From: Pseudomonadota bacterium
Lineage (GTDB): Bacteria; Desulfobacterota; Desulfovibrionia; Desulfovibrionales; Desulfovibrionaceae
NCBI GenBank assembly: GCA_023399375.1
Contig: JAEWPX010000155.1
Coordinates: 1 to 46,265, forward strand
Length of the DNA: 46,265 bases
Direction: 5' to 3'
Of this stretch, positions 41,019 to 46,265 are shown piece after piece. The first letter of the stretch is position 1. Each line of letters opens with the position of its first letter. The notes under the pieces were generated by a model, which saw only the letters and a list, made by a program, of their open reading frames with translations, did no database searches and was not told where the DNA came from. Both the position numbers and the translations under genes were made by a program.

Positions 41019-41468
41019 CTATTTCACGCCGCCGAAAACATATTTGCCGATGAGGTCGCCAAGGTCCACGGAAGGTTCGGTTTCGACGATCAGCCCGCCC
41101 GGGCCGAGCACGTCGTCCGAGCCGCCGGGCGAAATCTTGACGAACTTGTCGCCGATCAGGCCGCTGGTCTTGATGGAGGCGATGGAATCGTCGGTAAGGC
41201 GCACGCCCTTGTCGATTTCGAGGGTGACGAGCGCCATGTTGTCCTTGGCGTCGAGGTTGATCCCCGCCACCCGGCCGATGCGCACGCCGGCCATTTCCAC
41301 GTACGCGCCGTTTTTAAGCCCCGTCACGTCCTTGAACCGGGCCGTCACCGGATAGCGGTCGCCGCCGAGCACCTCGAGTTTGCCGAGCTTGACGGTCAGG
41401 TAGGCCACGCACATAAGCCCCGCCAGGACGAAGATCCCGACCGTGGTTTCCATGGAGTATTTTTTCAT
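41019..41468 (-). CDS. mlaD: MlaD-type (MCE domain) lipid-binding protein
   Basis: A 149-aa protein with one N-terminal membrane helix (TTVGIFVLAGLMCVAYLTV) and one MCE domain (YPVTARFKDVTGLKNGAYVE, VRIGRVAGINLDAK, TSGLIGDKFVKISPGG). It forms a hexameric ring on the permease complex and is short, the size of the E. coli protein or a little less. Start: ATG at 41468. It follows mlaE by 57 bases. Confidence 0.92.
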   Translation of the reverse strand: MKKYSMETTVGIFVLAGLMCVAYLTVKLGKLEVLGGDRYPVTARFKDVTGLKNGAYVEMAGVRIGRVAGINLDAKDNMALVTLEIDKGVRLTDDSIASIKTSGLIGDKFVKISPGGSDDVLGPGGLIVETEPSVDLGDLIGKYVFGGVK

Positions 41469-41525
41469 GCCATTGGCCTTTTACGGATATCCCGCCGAAG
41501 TTGCAACACGGCCCGCCTTCCGCCC

Positions 41526-42332
41526 TCACAGGAGAAACGAGGTCAGGACGTAGTCCGCCACCAGGATGGCGACACAGGAGAAGACCACCGCCGCTGTGGT
41601 GGCGAGGCTGACGCCCTTGGCTCCGAACCCGTCCCGCCGGGCATGGGTGAAATAGCCCTCGTAGCAGCTGATGGCCGCCACGAGCAGGGCGAAGAGCAGC
41701 GACTTGACGAAGCCGCCCGTGACGTCGCCCATCTCCACCGCCGCGTCGATGCGGTCGAAATAGACGCCGGGGTTGATGCCCAAAAGCACCACGCCCGTGA
41801 GGTAGCCGCCGCAGATGCCCACCACGTCGAAAATGGCGGTCAAAAGCGGAAAGCAGATCAGCGAGGCGGCAAGCTTCGGTGCGATGAGAAAGCGCATGGG
41901 GTTGATGCCCATGGTCCACAGGGCGTCGATCTGCTCCGAGATGCGCATGATGCCGATTTCCGCGGCCATGGACGAACCCGCGCGGCCCGTGATCATGATG
42001 GCCGTGAGCACCGGCCCGAGCTCCCGGATGATGGACAGGGCCACGGCCGCGCCAAGGAGCCCCTCCGAACCGAACTTGACCAGGGTGTAATAGCCTTGCA
42101 AGCCGAGCACCATGCCCGTGAAAAGCCCGATGAGCACGATGACGAAGATGGACTTGACCCCGATGAAGTAGACCTGCTGCACGATCTTGCGCAAAGGCGG
42201 CGCAGGCACGACGATGCGCCAGAGTCCCTGAACCAGGAAGATGCAGAAGCCCCCGAGTTCGGCGATGACGGTCAGCGCCGTCCTGCCGACAAAAGCTGCC
42301 GGGGAAAGAAGGAATGTGATGGCGTCGGTCAT
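41526..42332 (-). CDS. mlaE: MlaE-family ABC permease
   Basis: A 268-aa multi-helix protein of the MlaE family with the conserved EXXXLGPVL-type region (IIRELGPVLTAIMITGRAGS, AAEIGIMRISEQIDALWTMG, INPMRFLIAPKLAASLICFP). It is the membrane part of the phospholipid transporter. Its ATPase partner MlaF is not found next to it: upstream is the divergent TetR gene and downstream is mlaD. It starts 154 bases from the TetR gene; the shared intergenic region holds the four-half-site operator. Confidence 0.92.
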   Translation of the reverse strand: MTDAITFLLSPAAFVGRTALTVIAELGGFCIFLVQGLWRIVVPAPPLRKIVQQVYFIGVKSIFVIVLIGLFTGMVLGLQGYYTLVKFGSEGLLGAAVALSIIRELGPVLTAIMITGRAGSSMAAEIGIMRISEQIDALWTMGINPMRFLIAPKLAASLICFPLLTAIFDVVGICGGYLTGVVLLGINPGVYFDRIDAAVEMGDVTGGFVKSLLFALLVAAISCYEGYFTHARRDGFGAKGVSLATTAAVVFSCVAILVADYVLTSFLL

Positions 42333-42440
42333 GGTATATCGGCTCTGTGCGCCCCTTGCGTGGGCCGGCCGCGCTTCGGATTACACCGCTTTTTTTCAAA
42401 TGAAAAGCGTTCCCGGCGCGTGCAGCGCCCTTGACGAGGA

Positions 42441-42480
42441 TAACCGAATGTTTTAACCATTTGGTTAAACAAAAAGGTTA
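42441..42480. promoter_or_regulatory. symmetric four-half-site operator, probable TetR-type site
   Basis: The region reads TAACC (42441-42445), 8 bases, TAACC (42454-42458), ATTT, GGTTA (42463-42467), 8 bases, GGTTA (42476-42480). All four half-sites are symmetric about one centre, spaced 13 bases within each pair, and the inner pair extends to TTTAACC/GGTTAAA (42452-42469). This fits two TetR dimers. A TTGACG (42431-42436) could be the -35 box of the TetR promoter, with a weak -10 inside the site. The last half-site overlaps the AAGG ribosome site of the TetR gene. Confidence 0.65.
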
Positions 42481-42486
42481 AATCAG

Positions 42487-43164
42487 ATGGTCATAGCCAA
42501 CGCACCGGACACGGTCCGGGAACGCATTCTCGAAGCGGCGGCCGAGGAATTCGGTCGGGCAGGTTTTTCCGGAGCCAAGGTGGACGCCATCGCCAAGCGC
42601 GCCGGCGTGAACAAGGCCGGCCTCTACTACCACGTGGGCAACAAGGAAAAGCTCTACGAAGCCGTCATGCTCCACCTGTTCGGCCAGGTGGCTGGCGCAT
42701 TGGAAAAGGCGGCCGGGGCGTCGGGTTCGGGCAGCACGCCGGGCGAGGCTTTCACCGCCCTGGCTGCGGCCCTGGCCGGGCTTTTCACGAAGCTGCCCAT
42801 GCTGCCGCGCATCATGGCCCTGGAGATGGCCTCGGGCGGGGCCAACATGCCGCCTGCGGCAATGGCGGAATTTCGCCGCATCTTTGGCGTCACGCGCGGC
42901 ATCCTGGAACAGGGCGCGGCGCAAGGGGCGCTTGTCGCGGCCGAACCCGTGCTCGTGCACCTGACGCTCGTCGGGACCATGGTCGTCTACAGCCTGTCCG
43001 AGCCGTTACGGGCGCGTTTCGCCGCCGCGTCCCAGAACCTCGGGCTGCGTCTCGATCTCCCCTTGGCCGATGCCGCGGCCTTCGTCGGCGGATTGCTCGG
43101 CAAGGGACTGGCCGCCATGGAAAAGGCTGACGCGCTGCAGGAGGCAGGCCATGCGAACGACTGA
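42487..43164 (+). CDS. TetR-family regulator of the efflux operon
   Basis: A 225-aa protein. Residues about 10-58 form the TetR helix-turn-helix: ILEAAAEEFGRAGFSGAKVD, AIAKRAGVNKAGLYYHVGNK, EKLYEAVM. The C-terminal part is the ligand and dimer domain, divergent as usual. It overlaps the adaptor gene by 14 bases, so it is the first gene of the efflux operon, and the symmetric site just upstream points to autoregulation. The divergent mlaE could be controlled from the same region. Confidence 0.88.
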   Translation: MVIANAPDTVRERILEAAAEEFGRAGFSGAKVDAIAKRAGVNKAGLYYHVGNKEKLYEAVMLHLFGQVAGALEKAAGASGSGSTPGEAFTALAAALAGLFTKLPMLPRIMALEMASGGANMPPAAMAEFRRIFGVTRGILEQGAAQGALVAAEPVLVHLTLVGTMVVYSLSEPLRARFAAASQNLGLRLDLPLADAAAFVGGLLGKGLAAMEKADALQEAGHAND

Positions 43165-44128
43165 TCGGTTCGTTGTTTCCGCCGTTTTTCTCGTCCTGCT
43201 CCTGCTCGCCGGGTGCGAGTCCAAGGGGTCGTCGGCCTATCAGGGCTATATCGAAGGGGAATTCGTGTATGTGGCCGGCAAGATCGCCGGCCGGTTGGAC
43301 GCCCTCGACGTGGCCCGGGGCGACGTGGTGGCCGCCGGGCAGAGGCTCTACGCGCTGGAGCATGCCTACGAGACCGCGGGCGTCGCCATGGCCGAGGCCG
43401 ATCTTCGTCAGGCCGAGGATACGCTGCACGACAGGCAAAAGGGGTTGCGGCCGGAGGAGATCGCCCAGATCGAGGCCGACCTGCGCCGGGCCGATGCCTC
43501 CCGTGCACTTTCCTCCCTGGAATACGACCGCCGCATCAAGTTGTACGGCGATGCCGTCATCGCCAAGGAAGAGCTCGACACCTCGCGTACGACCCATGCC
43601 CGGGACAAGCAGCAGGTGCGGGAACTGGAAGCCAAGCTGGCCACAGGCAAGCTGCCGAGCCGCGTGGACCAGATCCTCGCCGCCAAGGCTGCCGTGGAGG
43701 CCGCCAGGGCCGCCCTGGACCAGGCGCGCTGGAACCTCGGCCAGATGACGCAGGCCGCCGGCGTCTCCGGTCTCGTCTACGACGTGCTGCACTACGCGGG
43801 CGAATGGGTGGCGGCGGGGAGTCCCGTGGTGACGCTGTTGCCGCCGGCAAACGTCAAGGTGCGCTTTTTCGTGCCCGAGGCCGTGGCCGGCTCCCTTGCC
43901 GTGGGGCAGCGCCTGCGCGTGTCCTTCGACGGCGGCGCGCCCGTCGCGGCGACCGTCTCCTACATCGCGCCCTCGGTGGAATACACGCCGCCGGTCATCT
44001 ACAGCCAGGGCTTTCGCGAAAAGCTCGTCATCATGGTCGAGGGGCGGTTTGCACCGGACGTGGCGGCACGCATGCATCCCGGGCAGCCCGTGGACGTGAC
44101 GCCGGAAGCGGGCGGCGGCGCGTCATGA
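43151..44128 (+). CDS. membrane-fusion (HlyD-type) adaptor lipoprotein
   Basis: A 325-aa adaptor like YbhG. It has a lipobox (LLLLAGC, Cys20), the lipoyl/biotinyl halves (YVAGKIAGRLDALDVARGDVV with VAAGQRLY, later VLHYAGEWVAAGSPVVTLL), a long coiled-coil hairpin at about residues 85-195 (ADLRQAEDTLHDRQKGL, DLRRADASRALSSLEYDRRI), and the closing beta-barrel (NVKVRFFVPEAVAGSLAVGQ). It links the inner-membrane ABC exporter to an outer-membrane channel not encoded here. Overlaps TetR by 14 bases and the ATPase by four. Confidence 0.88.
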   Translation: MRTTDRFVVSAVFLVLLLLAGCESKGSSAYQGYIEGEFVYVAGKIAGRLDALDVARGDVVAAGQRLYALEHAYETAGVAMAEADLRQAEDTLHDRQKGLRPEEIAQIEADLRRADASRALSSLEYDRRIKLYGDAVIAKEELDTSRTTHARDKQQVRELEAKLATGKLPSRVDQILAAKAAVEAARAALDQARWNLGQMTQAAGVSGLVYDVLHYAGEWVAAGSPVVTLLPPANVKVRFFVPEAVAGSLAVGQRLRVSFDGGAPVAATVSYIAPSVEYTPPVIYSQGFREKLVIMVEGRFAPDVAARMHPGQPVDVTPEAGGGAS

Positions 44129-45048
44129 GCGCGGACGCGGCGGCTCCGGTCATCGACGTCACGGGGCTCACCAAGATCTTCGGCAAAAAGACCGTGGTGG
44201 ACCACATCGACATGCGTGTGGCACGCGGGGAAATCTACGGTTTCTTGGGCCCCAACGGCTCGGGCAAGACCACGTTCATCCGCATGCTCTGCGGGCTGTT
44301 GCGCCCCGACGACGGCACGGGCACGTGCCTGGGCTTCGACGTGCGCGAGCAGGCGGAGCTGATCAAGCCCCATGTGGGCTACATGTCCCAGAAGTTCTCG
44401 CTCTATGAAGACATGACCGTGCGGGAAAATCTCGATTTCATCGCCCGCATGTACGGCGTTGGGGACCGCGCAAAGGCCATCGCCCGCACCATCGAGCGCA
44501 TGAACCTGGGGCGCTTTCGCGACCAGCTGGCCGGCACGCTTTCCGGCGGCTGGAAGCAGCGTCTGGCGCTTTCCGCCTGCATGATCCACGAACCGAAACT
44601 GCTGCTCCTCGACGAGCCTACGGCCGGCGTCGATCCCATGGCGCGACGCGATTTCTGGGACGAGGTGCACAAGCTCGCCGGCGAGGGCATCACGGCGCTC
44701 ATTTCCACGCACTACATGGACGAGGCCGAACGCTGCCACCGCCTGGCCTACATCGCCTACGGCCACCTGCTGGCCACGGGCACGGTGGCGGAGATCGTGG
44801 CCGCCGAGGGGTTGGCCACGTTCGAGATCGCCGGGCCTAAACTCTACGACCTCATCGACCGGCTGCGCGGCCTGCCGGGCGTCGAGCAGGTGGTGGCCTT
44901 CGGCGTGACCCTGCATGTCAGCGGCCGCGACGAAGCGGCCCTGACGCAAAGCCTCGCACCCTACGCGCAGGAGCCCCTCGTCGTGCGCCGGATCCCCTCC
45001 AACCTCGAAGAGGTCTTTATCAGCCTCATGCGCAAGGCGGCCACGTGA
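44125..45048 (+). CDS. ABC-2 exporter ATP-binding protein
   Basis: A 307-aa protein with one nucleotide-binding domain: Walker A (GFLGPNGSGKTTFIRML), Q-loop (VGYMSQKFSLYEDMTVRE), signature (GTLSGGWKQRLALSACMI), Walker B (LLLLDEPTAGVDPM) and the switch His (ISTHYMDEAERC). A small C-terminal domain follows. It powers the exporter formed with the next gene. It starts with an ATGA overlap on the adaptor stop. YbhF of E. coli has two such domains; here there is one. Confidence 0.93.
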   Translation: MSADAAAPVIDVTGLTKIFGKKTVVDHIDMRVARGEIYGFLGPNGSGKTTFIRMLCGLLRPDDGTGTCLGFDVREQAELIKPHVGYMSQKFSLYEDMTVRENLDFIARMYGVGDRAKAIARTIERMNLGRFRDQLAGTLSGGWKQRLALSACMIHEPKLLLLDEPTAGVDPMARRDFWDEVHKLAGEGITALISTHYMDEAERCHRLAYIAYGHLLATGTVAEIVAAEGLATFEIAGPKLYDLIDRLRGLPGVEQVVAFGVTLHVSGRDEAALTQSLAPYAQEPLVVRRIPSNLEEVFISLMRKAAT

Positions 45049-46190
45049 TGGGAACGCTCTTCACCTTTTCGCCCAAGCGGTTCGCGGCCATGGTGTCCAA
45101 GGAATTCACCCAGATGCGCCGCGACCGCGTGACCTTCGGAATGATGGTCGGGATTCCGCTGCTCCAACTCATCCTCTTCGGCTACGCCATCAATTCCGAT
45201 CCCAAGCACCTGCCCACGGCCATACTGGACAACGACCGCTCGGTCTTTTCCCGCGATATGGCAACGGCCATGAAAAACAGCCTCTATTTCCAGTTCACCA
45301 GGGAGTTGGAAACGGAGGCCGAGGCCGACGAACTGCTGCGCCTGGGCCGCATCCAGTTCGTCCTGACCATCCCGCAGCATTTCGGCCGCGACCTCATACG
45401 CGGCAAGCGCCCGGTGGTCCTGCTCGAAGCCGACGCCACCGACCCCTCGGCCACGTCCAACGCCGTGGCCGCCATCCGCCAAGCCGCAACCGACGCCTTC
45501 AACCGCGACCTGACCGGGCCGCTTCTCTCCCTGCGCGCCGGGAACGGCCCCGTGGACCTGCGCCTGCACGCTCGCTACAACCCCGAGGCCATCACGCAAT
45601 ACAACATCGTGCCGGGGCTCATGGGCGTGGTGCTGACCATGACGCTCGTCATCATCACGTCGCTCGCCATCACGCGCGAACGCGAGCGCGGCACTATGGA
45701 AAACCTGCTCATCACGCCGGTGCGGCCGACGGAAGTGCTGCTCGGCAAGATATTGCCCTACATCATCGTGGGGTATTTGCAGATGGGACTGATCGTGCTG
45801 GCGGCGCGCCTGCTGTTCCATGTGCCGGTGATCGGCAGCCTGCCCCTGTTGTTTCTGGTCTCGTTTCCGTTTATCGCCGCGAACCTCGGCGTGGGCATCA
45901 CCTTTTCCACCATCGCCCAGAACCAGTTGCAGGCCGTGCAGATGTCGTTTTTCTTCTTTCTGCCGAGCATCCTGCTTTCCGGGTTCATGTTTCCGTTTCA
46001 GGGCATGCCGGAGTGGGCGCAGTGGATCGGCTCGGTGCTGCCACTGACGCATTATTTGCGCGTGGTGCGCGGCATCGTGCTCAAGGGCAACGGCTTTTTC
46101 GACATCCTGCCGCACATGTGGCCCATCGGCCTGTTCCTGCTCGTCTCCCTCGGCCTTGGCGTCAAGCGCTACCGCCAGACCCTGGACTAG
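45048..46190 (+). CDS. ABC-2 type permease (YbhS/YbhR-like)
   Basis: A 380-aa permease: one N-terminal helix (TFGMMVGIPLLQLILFGYAI), a long periplasmic stretch (HLPTAILDNDRSVFSRDMAT..., KRPVVLLEADATDPSATSNA), then five helices including NIVPGLMGVVLTMTLVIITS followed by RERERGTMENLLITPV, the ABC-2 signature, and the end helix WPIGLFLLVSLGLGVKRYRQ. Start chosen at ATG 45048, overlapping the ATPase stop by one base (TGATG); a GTG three bases earlier is possible. YbhSR-type systems have two permeases; a second might lie beyond the window. Confidence 0.92.
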   Translation: MGTLFTFSPKRFAAMVSKEFTQMRRDRVTFGMMVGIPLLQLILFGYAINSDPKHLPTAILDNDRSVFSRDMATAMKNSLYFQFTRELETEAEADELLRLGRIQFVLTIPQHFGRDLIRGKRPVVLLEADATDPSATSNAVAAIRQAATDAFNRDLTGPLLSLRAGNGPVDLRLHARYNPEAITQYNIVPGLMGVVLTMTLVIITSLAITRERERGTMENLLITPVRPTEVLLGKILPYIIVGYLQMGLIVLAARLLFHVPVIGSLPLLFLVSFPFIAANLGVGITFSTIAQNQLQAVQMSFFFFLPSILLSGFMFPFQGMPEWAQWIGSVLPLTHYLRVVRGIVLKGNGFFDILPHMWPIGLFLLVSLGLGVKRYRQTLD

Positions 46191-46219
46191 CCTCCCTGCC
46201 TCCCCCTATCGGGGTGGGG

Positions 46220-46256
46220 CCCGCGGGGGCCCCGGGCCCCCCCGGGCCCCCGCGGG
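46220..46256. repeat. pure G/C inverted repeat at window end
   Basis: Bases 46220-46232 pair with 46244-46256 in a perfect 13-bp stem with an 11-base loop, followed by GGGG and TTTT. As a plus-strand structure it could terminate the efflux operon. Bases 46220-46260 are entirely G or C, which also suggests an assembly edge. Confidence 0.45.
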
Positions 46257-46265
46257 GGGGTTTTG

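Noticed and set aside
44125..46190. The exporter ATPase as a stand-in for MlaF
   Set aside because: It overlaps its own adaptor and ABC-2 permease genes, carries the ABC-2 type C-terminal extension, and is divergent from the mla operon.
1..46265. CRISPR arrays, insertion sequences, rRNA genes
   Set aside because: No regular repeat-spacer pattern, transposase gene or rRNA sequence was seen on either strand.

Overview
The window is GC-rich bacterial chromosome. The host genes suggest a sulfate-reducing Desulfovibrionaceae-type deltaproteobacterium (inference): a tungsten-type aldehyde:ferredoxin oxidoreductase with its own ferredoxin, a fused IspDF, a P3A-type proton ATPase, and a histidine kinase ending in a SAP-like/cysteine-rich tail. 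About the first 17.6 kb is phage-derived; the rest is host chromosome, separated from the phage part by a tRNA-Ala(CGC) gene.

Phage part. On the minus strand (20-1487) is a tightly overlapping early block: a small HTH regulator, a 65-aa protein, a DUF3164 protein and an HU-like protein, the set typical of Mu-like transposable phages. At about 1.63-1.65 kb this block runs head-on into a plus-strand late block. Both genes at the join are truncated: the C-terminal end of a minus-strand protein and the C-terminal half of a phage glycosyltransferase. The late block (2027-17553) is a long-tail module: tail tube, tail-assembly chaperone with a -1 frameshift site (A AAA AAC at 3215-3221), a 2132-aa tape measure carrying an embedded peptidoglycan-hydrolase-like domain, a hub with an inserted jelly-roll-like domain, and seven further tip, fibre or accessory proteins. 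No terminase, portal, capsid, transposase/integrase or lysis gene is visible here. The region is either a deleted prophage or a headless tail (flexible tailocin-like) locus. A secreted, AT-richer accessory gene (3586-4107) sits antisense inside the tail operon.

Host part. 17.9-20.1 kb: four-cluster ferredoxin plus AOR. 20.2-22.7 kb: proton-pumping P-type ATPase broken by a one-base frameshift. 22.8-25.7 kb: pgi, a SnoaL-like protein, and a HicA/HicB pair. 25.7-27.4 kb: ispDF and the RNase P RNA gene with a clear promoter. 27.5-31.5 kb: a secreted protein, a DUF547 protein, an unusual membrane-glycosyltransferase/GT2 fusion (TIGR04283-like, linked to arsenosugar synthesis) and a convergent rhodanese lipoprotein. 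31.6-37.6 kb: an envelope and signalling run (DsbA-like thioredoxin, PAS histidine kinase, NlpC/P60 hydrolase, ferredoxin-nitroreductase, L,D-transpeptidase, HPt protein, SPOR lipoprotein). 37.6-39.4 kb: EamA exporter with an AraC regulator. 39.5-42.3 kb: mlaE-mlaD-mlaC-mlaA lipid-transport operon without mlaF. 42.4-46.2 kb: TetR regulator with a symmetric four-half-site operator, then a lipoprotein adaptor, an ABC ATPase and an ABC-2 permease forming an efflux operon. The window ends in an almost pure G/C hairpin.
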